Assembly (NCBI GenBank): GCA_900539155.1
Contig: UQBE01000019.1
Span: 1-34,872 of the forward strand
Source of the DNA: an uncultured Porphyromonas sp.
Lineage (GTDB): Bacteria; Bacteroidota; Bacteroidia; Bacteroidales; Porphyromonadaceae
DNA length: 34,872 nt
Direction of reading: 5' to 3'
How positions within the stretch are numbered: position 1 is the first letter of the stretch; the number at the start of each line of letters is the position of its first letter. Position numbers and translations under genes: made by a program. The notes under the pieces were generated by a model, which was given only the letters and a program-made list of their open reading frames with translations, did not search any database and had not been told where the DNA came from. Shown here piece by piece: positions 16,400-25,500 of this stretch.

Positions 16400-16506
16400 T
16401 TTGCTCTGTGAAGCTTTCCGATTCCCTCGGTAGAGATTGGAATCAGCGGAGATGTAAGAGTCGCTACGGAGTGCGGTTATAGCGCCGTATTATGATGACT
16501 TATTCG

Positions 16507-16514
16507 TACATTTG
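16507..16514 (+). promoter_or_regulatory. Promoter -7 box of the DUF488 gene (TACATTTG)
   Basis: It matches TAnnTTTG and lies 43 bases before the ATG, giving a leader of about 35 bases. No clear -33 element was found. Confidence 0.5.
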
Positions 16515-16557
16515 TCTCTAACCACGAGTGAATTCACCTTAAAGGCGACAATACATA

Positions 16558-16926
16558 ATGAATGAATTGAGATACAAGCGGATCTATGAGACTCCAGTTG
16601 AAGCAGATGGTTTTCGTATTCTTGTGGACAAGCTATGGCCACGAGGGATGAAAAAGGAAAATGCTAAAATTGATCTATGGGCTAAGGAGATCGCTCCATC
16701 AAATGAACTTCGAAGATGGTTTTCCCACACTCCTGAAAGATATGATGAGTTTAAACAGAGATACAGACAGGAATTGTCCGAGAATTCAGCGTCACAGGAG
16801 TTTAAAGATTTGTGTGTGCAGAAGTTGCACGATCATAACGTGACCCTGCTGTATGGCGCAAAAAACGAGAAATACAATCATGCTGTTGTTTTGAAAGAAT
16901 GGTTGGCAGAACAGATGCATCCTTAG
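16558..16926 (+). CDS. DUF488 family protein (YeaO-like)
   Basis: This cytoplasmic protein of 122 residues is a full-length match to the DUF488/YeaO family: the opening RIYETPVEADGFRILVDKLW, the PRGMKKE block, WAKEIAPSNELRRWF, YDEFKQRYRQEL, and the late VTLLYGAKNEKYNHAVVL. The family's biochemistry is not established. A hand count gives about 41% GC, clearly below its neighbours. It sits between element A3 and a degenerate element A end at 16938-16955. Both facts suggest recent gain. It has its own promoter box. Confidence 0.9.
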   Translation: MNELRYKRIYETPVEADGFRILVDKLWPRGMKKENAKIDLWAKEIAPSNELRRWFSHTPERYDEFKQRYRQELSENSASQEFKDLCVQKLHDHNVTLLYGAKNEKYNHAVVLKEWLAEQMHP

Positions 16927-16973
16927 TTGAATCTACGTAATGCGCCAATCCTGGCTATGTCCCCTTACTTTCG

Positions 16974-16981
16974 TATATTTG
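16974..16981 (+). promoter_or_regulatory. Promoter -7 box of the arginine decarboxylase gene (TATATTTG)
   Basis: It matches TAnnTTTG and lies 44 bases before the ATG at 17026. It probably drives the decarboxylase, rpiB and the following small gene. Confidence 0.55.
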
Positions 16982-17025
16982 CCAACGCAAATTAGATATT
17001 CCCTAACTCATAAATAACTATCACG

Positions 17026-17580
17026 ATGAGCAACAAGTACTACGGGAACTTGATCCCCAATACATTCTTTACGACAAAAGGAAGCGGTGAGTCCGACCTT
17101 GAGAAGCATGCAGGCTCCTACCACATGGCACTCTACGATGCGGGCATCGCTGACTATAATATAATGGTCTACTCCTCCGTTCTACCCGCTACGGCTCGGC
17201 TCGTATCAGCTGACGAGGTGGATATGCCTCCCTTTGGCTCAGAGCTCAAGACGATCATGTCTGTCTCGCACGGTATCCAAGATGAGTTCGTCAGTGCCGG
17301 TGTCGTCTATGCCTGGATGTACAAGGATGAGAACTTCGACGAGAAGGCTGGAGGCCTCGTCTGCGAGGTGAGCGGTCGCTACCGTATCGAGGAGCTGGAG
17401 TCGCGTCTGATACGTGTCATCAACGACCTACACCAGAATACATACAGCCAGTACTACCTCGGTGAGCTCAACTTCATCACGGAGGGTATCACGGTGACCA
17501 AGCGCTACGGTACGGCACTCGCAGGGCTTTGCTTCGTGGACTTCGTGCTCCCTGAGTCTCCTATGAAGGATGAGGATTAA
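17026..17580 (+). CDS. pdaD: Pyruvoyl-dependent arginine decarboxylase
   Basis: It converts arginine to agmatine and CO2, using a pyruvoyl group made from its own Ser in place of PLP. The self-cleavage site is Ser50-Ser51 in MVYSSVLP, matching the SS-L-P site of the archaeal enzyme. The opening GNLIPNTFFTTKGSGESDLE is also typical. At 184 residues it is close to the family length. Agmatine could feed polyamine synthesis, or the reaction could consume acid; no agmatine deiminase, ureohydrolase or antiporter is nearby to decide. The gene has a promoter box 44 bases upstream and rpiB 26 bases downstream. Confidence 0.93.
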   Translation: MSNKYYGNLIPNTFFTTKGSGESDLEKHAGSYHMALYDAGIADYNIMVYSSVLPATARLVSADEVDMPPFGSELKTIMSVSHGIQDEFVSAGVVYAWMYKDENFDEKAGGLVCEVSGRYRIEELESRLIRVINDLHQNTYSQYYLGELNFITEGITVTKRYGTALAGLCFVDFVLPESPMKDED

Positions 17581-17606
17581 ACGCAACGATATAGAGAAAT
17601 AGTCTT

Positions 17607-18044
17607 ATGAAAATAGGTATTTGCTCAGACCACGCCGGCTATCAGCTCAAAGAGCAGGTTAAAGAGTGGCTTGCCGCCATGCAGATCGAGTGTGTTGACT
17701 ATGGTACTCATTCGGAGGAGCGCTGTGACTATCCAGACTATGCGCACCAGCTTGCTTTTGCGGTACAGATGGGTACAGTAGATCGTGGTATAGCTATCTG
17801 CGGTACGGGCAATGGCATGGCTATGACGCTCAATAAGTACAACGTCATCCGTGCAGGTCTCGCTTGGAACGAGGATATTGCTAAGCTCATCCGGGCGCAC
17901 AATGATGCTAATGTGCTGGTCATGCCAGCACGCTTCATAGAGACTGCGGAGGCTGAGCGCTGTCTGCATGCGTTCCTCGACACTCCCTTTGAGGGTGGTC
18001 GTCACAAGGAGCGCATTGACAAGATGGTGCTACCCACCTGCTAG
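17607..18044 (+). CDS. rpiB: Ribose-5-phosphate isomerase B
   Basis: It interconverts ribose 5-phosphate and ribulose 5-phosphate in the pentose phosphate pathway. The family signature is complete: SDHAG at residues 7-11, the catalytic Cys65 in ICGTGNGMAM, and His98 in RAHNDANVL. The length of 145 is normal. It lies 26 bases after the arginine decarboxylase gene and 19 before the next gene, so all three are probably one transcript. Confidence 0.96.
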   Translation: MKIGICSDHAGYQLKEQVKEWLAAMQIECVDYGTHSEERCDYPDYAHQLAFAVQMGTVDRGIAICGTGNGMAMTLNKYNVIRAGLAWNEDIAKLIRAHNDANVLVMPARFIETAEAERCLHAFLDTPFEGGRHKERIDKMVLPTC

Positions 18045-18063
18045 TGGCTTCTGACGCTGAGCT

Positions 18064-18552
18064 ATGGAGGCTCTAGAGATCTTTTTTCTATCCATAGCGA
18101 TAGGACTAATCGTGCATCTGCTCGTTCGCTGGTCGGAGCGACAGAAGGCTCGTGGCGCGGAGGACGCTTCACAGCAAAGCTCGCAGACGACTGGGGAGAC
18201 TGCTCTAGGCTCTGCCCTCGGTGAGGTGGAGCGTGAACTGAGAAAGTCACTCTCTGACGAGTCCGAAACGAGCCTCTGTGCTGATGATGCGACCGCTTGT
18301 GCTAGCTGTACGGACTCTTGCTCCGAGGCTGAGAGAGCGATAAGACGCGCCCCTCGGATCGTCTACTACGACGATGAGGAGCTGGACGTCTTGGCGCACC
18401 GTCCTATAGAGAGCTACACCGATGCGGAGCTGGCGATGCTCCGCGAGGTGGCCGAGACGCTCCTCGAGACCGACTATGAGGGGTGGCTCAAGAGTCTCTC
18501 GATGCGTGGCATCTTGCTCCCGCCTGAGATCTTGCAGTTGGTCACACGATAG
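18064..18552 (+). CDS. Small membrane-anchored protein of unknown function
   Basis: I do not recognise a named domain. The 162 residues start with one membrane segment (about residues 4-22, FFLSIAIGLIVHLLV). A low-complexity, acidic and Ser-rich linker follows to about 95, with four Cys in DDATACASCTDSC and just before it. The C-terminal block of about 65 residues looks ordered (IVYYDDEELDVLAHRP, then SYTDAELAMLREV and WLKSLSMRGILLPPEI). I believe similar C-terminal blocks occur next to rpiB in other Bacteroidota, but only a search would show it. It is 19 bases after rpiB. Confidence 0.75.
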   Translation: MEALEIFFLSIAIGLIVHLLVRWSERQKARGAEDASQQSSQTTGETALGSALGEVERELRKSLSDESETSLCADDATACASCTDSCSEAERAIRRAPRIVYYDDEELDVLAHRPIESYTDAELAMLREVAETLLETDYEGWLKSLSMRGILLPPEILQLVTR

Positions 18553-18581
18553 GCGCATAGTACAATATATATAAGGTCTGG

Positions 18582-18589
18582 TACGTTTG
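18582..18589 (+). promoter_or_regulatory. Promoter -7 box of porW (TACGTTTG)
   Basis: It matches TAnnTTTG and lies 59 bases before the GTG start. It would uncouple porW from the rpiB group. Confidence 0.55.
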
Positions 18590-18648
18590 TGAGAGTAGGG
18601 GATTGTAGCATAGATACGCCCCCCAAGGATTAAGACTTAATTGTAAGC

Positions 18649-21600
18649 GTGGCAGACAGAGACAGATCTTATCGTGGTAAGCTACCACTGCGCACTAAGC
18701 ATTGTCTAGGCGTAGTGGTAGCTTTGCTGTGCGTCTTGGGCAGTGCCGTGGGCTGTAGCACCAAGCGCAACGATAGTGCTTCGCGCTTTTACCACAATCT
18801 GACCACACGCTACAATGTCTATCACAATGGTCAGCTCGCCTTTAACGAGGGGTACAAGTCTCTCTACCAAGACCTGTCAGAGAGCTACACCGAACTGCTA
18901 GTACCCGATCCTATCACACGCACAGCCGGGGCGGAGTCATCAGAGGAGGCAGAAGTGGGCGGTTCGCTAGGCAAAGCGATCGAAAAGGGACAAAAGGCGA
19001 TCCGTGAGCACTCAATCCGCACGAAGCCGAAGATTTCGCGAGAAGATCTGCTGCGCAATCCGAAGAAGAAGGCTTTCTACAACAAGATGGAGTACAACCC
19101 CTTCCTGCACAATGCCTGGATGATGGTGGGGGAGTCGCAGTTTTACGGCGGTCACTTCATGGAGGCGCTAGCGACCTTCTCCTATATGACGAGGCTCTAC
19201 AGTACGGAGGATAAGGTGCGGGATGAAGCGCGCATCTGGCAGGCTCGCTGCTACCTTGCTCTAGGCTGGGTAGGCGAAGCAGATGAGATCCTAAACAATC
19301 TACCGGAAGAGGGCGTTTACAAGAGTCGCAGTAAGATCTATCCGCTAGCGGAGACCGAGCTAGCTCTCAAGCAGGGCGACACACTCTCAGCTATCTCTTA
19401 CCTGCAGCAGACGATAGCTCGCAAGCCGATCAAAGCTCAGCGAGCCAGGCTCTACTATCTCTTAGGACAGCTCTACAGCAATGAAGGACGGTGGGGCGAA
19501 GCCTCTCAAGCTTTCGGGCGTGTGATACGCCTGGCGCCACCTTATCCGCTGGAGTTTGCCGCGACGATGCGTCGTCTAGAGATCGAGGCGCAGGGCAATC
19601 CGCAGCGAGTCATCCGCCGTCTAGAGCGTTTGGCGCATAGAGATAAGAACAAAGAGCTCGTCGACCAAATATATCTCACGCAGGGACGCCTTTACCTAGC
19701 GATCCCCGACACGACACATGCCGTCACCGCCTTTACGCATGGGGTGGAGCAGAGCACGCAGCGCAGCTTCGACTATATGCTTTGCCAGCTTCACTTAGGC
19801 GATATTTACTTAGCGCAAAACAACTACCTCAAGGCTCAGGAAGCGTACGCAGGCGCAGCGGGTGTGATCGAGAAAAGCCATCCACGCTACGAGGCTGTGA
19901 CCAAGCTCTCGGCAGATCTAGACCAGCTAGTCTCCTTTGCGCAGCAAGTCTACGAGCAGGACAGCTTGCGCCACGTTGCAGCGCTCCCAGAGACGGAGCG
20001 GCTGGCCTATGCGGATAGTCTCATCACCGCTTACAAGAAGGCGCAGGATGAGGCTCGTAAGCAGGAGCTACTCGCTGAGCAGCAGGGGCAAAACGAAGCA
20101 CTCAACCAGCAGGCCGACATCAATATGCCTGGTGGCGGTCGTCCTGGCGGTCTCGGTACGCCTCCCCCGATGGCGGGTAGTGGCAATGGCAAGAGCTACT
20201 TCTACAATCCTACGCTGGTGGCCCAGGGTAAGGACCTCTTCGAGCGCAAGTGGGGCAAGCGTCCACTGGCGGACGACTGGCGGAGACGTAATAAGCAGAT
20301 CTCCTTTGATGCGAGCGACCCCACAGCTCAGATGGGTGAGACCGGCGAAGCTCCCGCAGACTCATTGTCTTCGGTGGCCTCTCCTACGGATAGTCTCACC
20401 TCTGCCACTGATAGCTTGCCCGCAGACCAAGATCCCCTCCAGAGGGAGTATTACCTCTCCAAGCTCCCCACCACGCCCGAGCAGATTGCCGCTTCGGATG
20501 AGATTATCCAGACGGCGCTGGTCGGTATGGGCAAAGCGTTTAACGAGCAGATGGAGCGCTTCGAAGAGTCTGTCAAGAGCTACGAAGACCTGCTCAGACG
20601 CTACCCCGAGTACGCCGACAGAGCTTCCATATACTACACGCTCTACATGCTCTATCAGCGACTAGAGCGGGCAGACCTAGCTGAGCCGTGGCGACGCAAG
20701 TTGCTCGCCGAGCTGCCCGAAGACCCACTTGCCGTCACACTACAAGATCCTAACTACATAGCCAAGCTACGCGCCAACATCGGTGCTGATGAGAGACTTT
20801 ACGACCAAGCCTTCAACGCCTACTTAGCCGGCCGATCACGAGAGGTGCAGCGACTGTATCGAGAGACGGCAGAGTCCTATCCACTCTCCGAGACCTTGCC
20901 GCAGTTTGCCTTTGTCAATGCGCTCAGCTATGTCTTGCAGGGTGACGAAACCGCCTTTAGAAAGGGGCTTGAGTCGCTCACCACATCTTATCCTAAAGAG
21001 GAGGTCGCCGTCCTCGCTCAGGAGATGCTCCAGCGTCTGTTGCGTGGAGCGCACATCGCTCAGGGTGGCTACCAAGGCATCGCTTGGGATCTGCGCCTTG
21101 CGTCGCAGGATAGTGTCGCGGGAACATTGGCGGAGCAGCCTTTTACCATTGGAAAGCGTAGCGACAAGTACCAGGCTCTGCTCATCGTGCCACAGCGAGG
21201 CGACGCTTTGGAGCGCTCTCTGCGCTTCGCCGTCGAGAGCTTCAATTACGCTCAGTTTACCGATTACATCCTTCCCGTAGCTTTCGCCCCCTCGGAGCAT
21301 GAGACCCTCCTGACCATCAGCGACCTCCCCTCGGCCACTGTCGCATGGCAATACGTGACTCGGGCTTATAGTCCTGAGGGTTATCTCTCTGCTTTGGACA
21401 GTTCGGCACTGCTCCTCGTTATGACCGATGACAACTATCGTCAGGTCGCTACGGGTGCCAAGAGCATCGGTGACTATATGACCTTCGTAGCTGACAGCTT
21501 GGTCGAGCTTTACCCCGCAGCGCACTATCTCATAGATCGCTGGCTCCTCCTCACAGGTTTGCAAGAAGAGAAGCCCGTGAAGAGTGATACGGTTGCTTCG

Positions 21601-22098
21601 CCCGCACTGCCCGCCATCGATAAGCCGATCACCTTTGAGATAGATCGTTCGCAGATTGCTCTGCCTGAGGTGGCGCTGCAGCTGGACAGCTTACTGCAAA
21701 AGCCTAAGGAGACGATGCCCGTAGAGGATCAACGCACCACAATTCAAAAGGCACGACAAGTGACTCCTGAAGACTTAAAGCAGATGGAGCGCGAGCGCAA
21801 AGCACAAGAGCGTCAGGCGAAGCGTGAGCGTGAGGAGCAACTCAAGGAGCGTCAGCGCCAGCGCGATGCCGAGCTCAAGGCTCTTCGTGAAGAGCAGCGT
21901 CGCCAGGAGCAACTGCGTCAGGAGCAGATCAAGCGTGTGGAGGCAGAGCGTCGTGCTCAGGAGAAAGCACGCAAGGAGCAGCTGCGCCAGCAGGAGAAAG
22001 AGCGTCAGAAGCGTCTCAAGGCACTCGAGGAGGAGCGTCGTCGCAAGCTCAAAGAGCGAGAGGCGCAGCAGAAAGAGCAGCAGAAGCAGCGTCGCTAA
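18649..22098 (+). CDS. porW: Type IX secretion lipoprotein PorW/SprE
   Basis: This large TPR lipoprotein is needed for type IX secretion (and for gliding in gliding relatives). The signal peptide ends at SAVGC with lipidated Cys36. Directly after it comes RFYHNLTTRYNVYHNGQLAFNEG (shown here as RFYHNLTTRYNVYHN), a strong family signature. TPR repeats fill about residues 150-440 and 620-780. A low-complexity Gly/Pro/Ser linker lies near 490-510. The last 110 residues are an uninterrupted Arg/Lys/Glu/Gln coiled coil. The start is GTG; no ATG fits the signal peptide. The 1149-residue length is near that of the P. gingivalis protein as I remember it. Other por genes are not in the window, as is usual. 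Confidence 0.93.
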   Translation: MADRDRSYRGKLPLRTKHCLGVVVALLCVLGSAVGCSTKRNDSASRFYHNLTTRYNVYHNGQLAFNEGYKSLYQDLSESYTELLVPDPITRTAGAESSEEAEVGGSLGKAIEKGQKAIREHSIRTKPKISREDLLRNPKKKAFYNKMEYNPFLHNAWMMVGESQFYGGHFMEALATFSYMTRLYSTEDKVRDEARIWQARCYLALGWVGEADEILNNLPEEGVYKSRSKIYPLAETELALKQGDTLSAISYLQQTIARKPIKAQRARLYYLLGQLYSNEGRWGEASQAFGRVIRLAPPYPLEFAATMRRLEIEAQGNPQRVIRRLERLAHRDKNKELVDQIYLTQGRLYLAIPDTTHAVTAFTHGVEQSTQRSFDYMLCQLHLGDIYLAQNNYLKAQEAYAGAAGVIEKSHPRYEAVTKLSADLDQLVSFAQQVYEQDSLRHVAALPETERLAYADSLITAYKKAQDEARKQELLAEQQGQNEALNQQADINMPGGGRPGGLGTPPPMAGSGNGKSYFYNPTLVAQGKDLFERKWGKRPLADDWRRRNKQISFDASDPTAQMGETGEAPADSLSSVASPTDSLTSATDSLPADQDPLQREYYLSKLPTTPEQIAASDEIIQTALVGMGKAFNEQMERFEESVKSYEDLLRRYPEYADRASIYYTLYMLYQRLERADLAEPWRRKLLAELPEDPLAVTLQDPNYIAKLRANIGADERLYDQAFNAYLAGRSREVQRLYRETAESYPLSETLPQFAFVNALSYVLQGDETAFRKGLESLTTSYPKEEVAVLAQEMLQRLLRGAHIAQGGYQGIAWDLRLASQDSVAGTLAEQPFTIGKRSDKYQALLIVPQRGDALERSLRFAVESFNYAQFTDYILPVAFAPSEHETLLTISDLPSATVAWQYVTRAYSPEGYLSALDSSALLLVMTDDNYRQVATGAKSIGDYMTFVADSLVELYPAAHYLIDRWLLLTGLQEEKPVKSDTVASPALPAIDKPITFEIDRSQIALPEVALQLDSLLQKPKETMPVEDQRTTIQKARQVTPEDLKQMERERKAQERQAKREREEQLKERQRQRDAELKALREEQRRQEQLRQEQIKRVEAERRAQEKARKEQLRQQEKERQKRLKALEEERRRKLKEREAQQKEQQKQRR

Positions 22099-22146
22099 CC
22101 GCCTCTGCTGTAACACCACAGTAAGGCCACACCTTAACAATAGGCT

Positions 22147-22181
22147 AGAGCTGTACTTCGTCAACGAGGTACAGCTCTTTT
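22147..22181 (+). terminator. Terminator after porW
   Basis: A 10-bp perfect stem (22147-22156 with 22169-22178, AGAGCTGTAC with GTACAGCTCT) is followed by TTT. It is about 50 bases after the porW stop. Palindrome array 2 begins at the next base. Confidence 0.8.
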
Positions 22182-22425
22182 CGTATCGTGCTGAATTCGT
22201 TATACATACGAGTTCCAAAAATAGTTCCCCTCTTGGAACTTTTTAGTTCCAGCGGAGGAACTTTTTAGTTCCAAGGGAGGAACTTTCGAGTTCCAAGGGA
22301 GGAACTTTCGAGTTCCAACGGAGGAACGGACAAATCCCTAGGGAGGGACGAATAAATCCCTAGGGAGGGATTTTTTTTGTCCCATGCGTGGTGGGACGAT
22401 TTGCTCCCATGACTTTGGGAGCGGG
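22182..22425 (+). repeat. Palindrome array 2, nine words at about 22-bp pitch
   Basis: A half word AGTTCC (22211-22216) precedes five hairpin words AGTTCC-N6-GGAAC(T). Their centres are 22231.5, 22253.5, 22275.5, 22297.5 and 22319.5, exactly 22 apart. Two TCCCTAGGGA words follow (centres 22339.5 and 22361.5), then GTCCCA/TGGGAC (centre 22388) and GCTCCCA/TGGGAGC (centre 22412.5). The first 84 bases are an inverted copy of array 1. Arms change in blocks while pairing is kept. Confidence 0.87.
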
Positions 22426-22442
22426 CTACAAGCCGTTTGTGC

Positions 22443-22452
22443 GGGGGGGGGG
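22443..22452 (+). repeat. Run of ten G
   Basis: Ten consecutive G follow GTGC. Such runs vary in length by slippage. It is intergenic and between two terminators, so any effect on a gene is doubtful. Confidence 0.8.
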
Positions 22453-22481
22453 ACGGAGGAGATGCGGAGCATAAGCACAAC

Positions 22482-22516
22482 AAAAGCCGTGTAGCTCGGA
22501 TGGCTACACGGCTTTG
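22482..22516 (-). terminator. Terminator after nifJ
   Basis: A 13-bp perfect stem pairs 22483-22495 with 22503-22515 around a 7-base loop. On the minus strand it ends in a short T-run (TTTTG). It is about 55 bases beyond the oxidoreductase stop. Confidence 0.85.
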
Positions 22517-22570
22517 CTATGTTGGAGAGCCTGCTGGGTTTACGCCGCAGGCTCGGGATAGTCAGACTGA

Positions 22571-25500
22571 CTAGGTGAGGTCTACGGCATGTACCTCCTC
22601 AGGCGTGGTGGGCTCGGGCTTGGCATCGAGGATGTCAGCGAGAGGACCATAGTCGTTTTCCCACTCGGTAGATGAGATACGTACGTAGGTGCTGTAGCGC
22701 TTGTAAGCGGAGCGAAGTGACTCATTGGCTAGCTCCTCAGCAATCTCTGGGTACATCTTGAAGAGTGAAGCGTAGCGTACCTCGCCCTTGAGGAAGTCCT
22801 TGAACTTAGAGAAGTCTGGCTCCTTGCTGTCGAGTACGAAGGGGTTCTTGCCCTCCTGCTCACGACGTGGGTCGTGGTGCCAGAGGTGCCAGTAACCGCA
22901 CTCTACGGCGCGCTTCTGCTCGTTCTGTGCATTGCCCATACCACCCTTGAGTCCGTGTGAGATACAGGGTGAGTAAGCGATCACGAGTGAGGGTCCCTCG
23001 TAAGCCTCAGCCTCGCGGAGTACCTTGAGCGTCTGAGCGGGGTTGGCACCCATAGCAATCTGAGCTACATAGACGTAGCCGTAGGTGGTCGCGATGAGAC
23101 CTAGATCCTTCTTGCGGACACGCTTACCTGATGCGGCAAACTTAGCGATAGCGCCCAGAGGCGTACTCTTAGAAGACTGTCCACCCGTATTAGAGTAGAC
23201 CTCCGTGTCGAGTACGAGGACGTTGACATTCTTGCCCGAAGCGAGTACGTGGTCGAGACCTCCGAAGCCGATATCGTATGCCCATCCGTCACCACCGATA
23301 ATCCACTGTGAGGGCTTGACGAAGTGGTGACGCAGGTTGTAGATGTAGTGCATGTGACCCTTAGCCTCAGCATTGAGCAGAGGTAGGATCTTGTAGCTGA
23401 GCTGCTGTGAAGCATCGCCATCGAAGCGCTGCTCAACCCACTCGTTGAGTAGCTGGCGTAGCTCATCGCTGATAGGCTCCTTACCCTCCTCTAGAACCTC
23501 CTTGACGAGGTGTACGAGGCGGTTGCGGTTTGAGTTAGAGGCGATGTACATACCCATACCAAACTCAGCATTGTCCTCAAAGAGAGAGTTAGCCCATGCG
23601 GGACCCTCGCCACGGTCATTGGTCGTGTAGGGAGTAGAGGGTGCTGAAGCTGAGTAGATAGAGGAGCAACCGGTAGCGTTTGCTACTATCTGGCGAGTTC
23701 CGAAGAGCTGCGTTAGTAGCTTGACATAAGGTGTCTCACCACAACCAGAGCAAGCTCCGGAGTACTCAAAGAGAGGCTGTGCAAACTGTGAGTTCTTGAC
23801 ATTGGACTGTACATCGACCATGTAAGACTTGTTGGTCACCTGATGACGCATGTAGTCCCAGTCGCACTGCTTGTCGCGAACCTCATCGAGGTGAACCATC
23901 TTGAGCGCCTTGCCCTGCTTATTGCCGGGACAGGTATTGACGCAGTTGGCGCAACCGAGACAGTCGAGGTAGTTGACCTGAATGCGGAACTTGAGGCCAG
24001 CCTCCTTGAAGCCCTTGCCCGTAGCATCAAGTAGCGCTACGTCGGTACCCTGAGCCTCCTTCTCATTGAGTAGGAATGGACGAATCGTAGCGTGAGGACA
24101 GACGAAAGCGCACTGGTTGCACTGGATACAGTTGTCCTCGATCCATACAGGTACGAGGTCAGAGACACCACGCTTCTCCGAGTCGGCCGTACCAGAGTCC
24201 CAGGTACCATCCTCGCGACCTGCGAAGGCAGAGACGGGGAGTGTGTCACCCTTCTGAGCGTTGATGACGCGTACCACGTTACGTACGAAGTCTGTGTCGC
24301 CAGTATGCTCTACAGCAGGCTCGTCAGGTAGGTTAGCCCACTCAGCCTTCACGGGAACCTGGATGACGTTGGCACCCTCGTCGACAGCTGCGAAGTTCTT
24401 ATTGACAATCTCCTCACCCTTGCGAGAGTAAGACTTGACGATGAACTTCTTCATCTGCTCTACGGCTAGATCGTAAGGGATGACGCCAGAGATCTTGAAG
24501 AAGGCACTCTGCAGAATCGTGTTCGTGCGGTTGCCTAGACCAATGCGCTGAGCAATCTCGGTAGCATTAATCATGTAGAAGGAGATCTCATTCTCAGCGA
24601 GGTAACGCTTGATGTGGTTAGGTAGGTGCTCCTCGATGCTGTCTAGATCCCAGACAGAGTTGAGAAGGAACGTACCACCCTTGCGAAGGCCTGCGAGGAC
24701 ATCGTACATGCGTAGGTAAGCAGGTACGTGGCAAGCGACGAAGTTGGGGCGTACGACTAGATAGGTACTACGGATGGGCTGATCGCCAAAGCGTAGGTGA
24801 GAGGCGGTAAAGCCACCGCTCTTCTTAGAGTCGTAAGCGAAGTAAGCCTGGCAGTACTTGTTGGTGTTTTCGCCAATGATCTTGACGGAGTTTTTGTTAG
24901 CACCGACCGTACCATCAGCACCTAGTCCGAAGAACTTAGCCTCGTAAGCATCGCTCTCCAGCTCGACCTCCTTGCCTAGGGGTAGAGACTTGAAGGTGAC
25001 GTCGTCAACGATACCAACGGTAAACTGATCCTTTGGCTCGTTCATCGCTAGATTGTCAAAGACGGCGATGATCTGAGCGGGTGTCGTGTCCTTGCTAGAT
25101 AGACCGTAGCGACCGCCTACGACTAGGGGAGCGTTGGGCTGTGTGTAGAGAGCGTTCTTGACATCGAGGTAAAGTGGATCACCAGCAGCTCCTGGCTCCT
25201 TGGTGCGGTCGAGGACAGCGATACGCTTGACACTCTTAGGCAGTGCACCGAGGAAGTGCTCTACGCTAAATGGGCGATAGAGGTGTACGGCTACAAGTCC
25301 TACCTTCTTGCCCTGAGCGCGTAGATAGTCGATAGACTCGCGGATGGTCTCTGTGACAGAGCCCATAGCGATGACGACGTGCTCAGCCTCGGGATCTCCG
25401 TAGTAGTCGAAGAGGTGGTAGTGACGTCCCGTGATATTAGCCAGCTGATCCATATAGTCCTGTACGATAGCGGGGACTGCATCGTAGAAGGGGTTGGAAG

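Larger units (their letters stand above)
16168..16557. other. Divergent gap between DUF438 and DUF488 genes
   Basis: These 390 bases hold no gene. They contain the DUF438 leader hairpin and promoter box, a complete element A (16297-16399) and the DUF488 promoter box. A stem GATTCC/GGAATC at about 16429-16453 is the only other structure I see. Confidence 0.75.
22099..22570. other. Convergent porW-nifJ gap, repeat-filled
   Basis: These 472 bases contain the porW terminator, palindrome array 2, a run of ten G and the terminator of the oxidoreductase gene. I see no gene. Confidence 0.8.

Noticed and set aside
21775..22218. Leu-rich minus-strand frame opposite the end of porW
   Set aside because: It is the antisense of the charged coiled coil (GAG/CTC codons read as Leu) and not a membrane protein gene.
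22201..22425. CRISPR array
   Set aside because: There are no constant repeats with unique spacers of 30 bp or more, no cas genes, and the period is only 22 bp with changing words.
22443..22452. Phase-variable poly-G switch
   Set aside because: The run lies between two terminators of convergent genes, in no promoter or coding frame that I can support.
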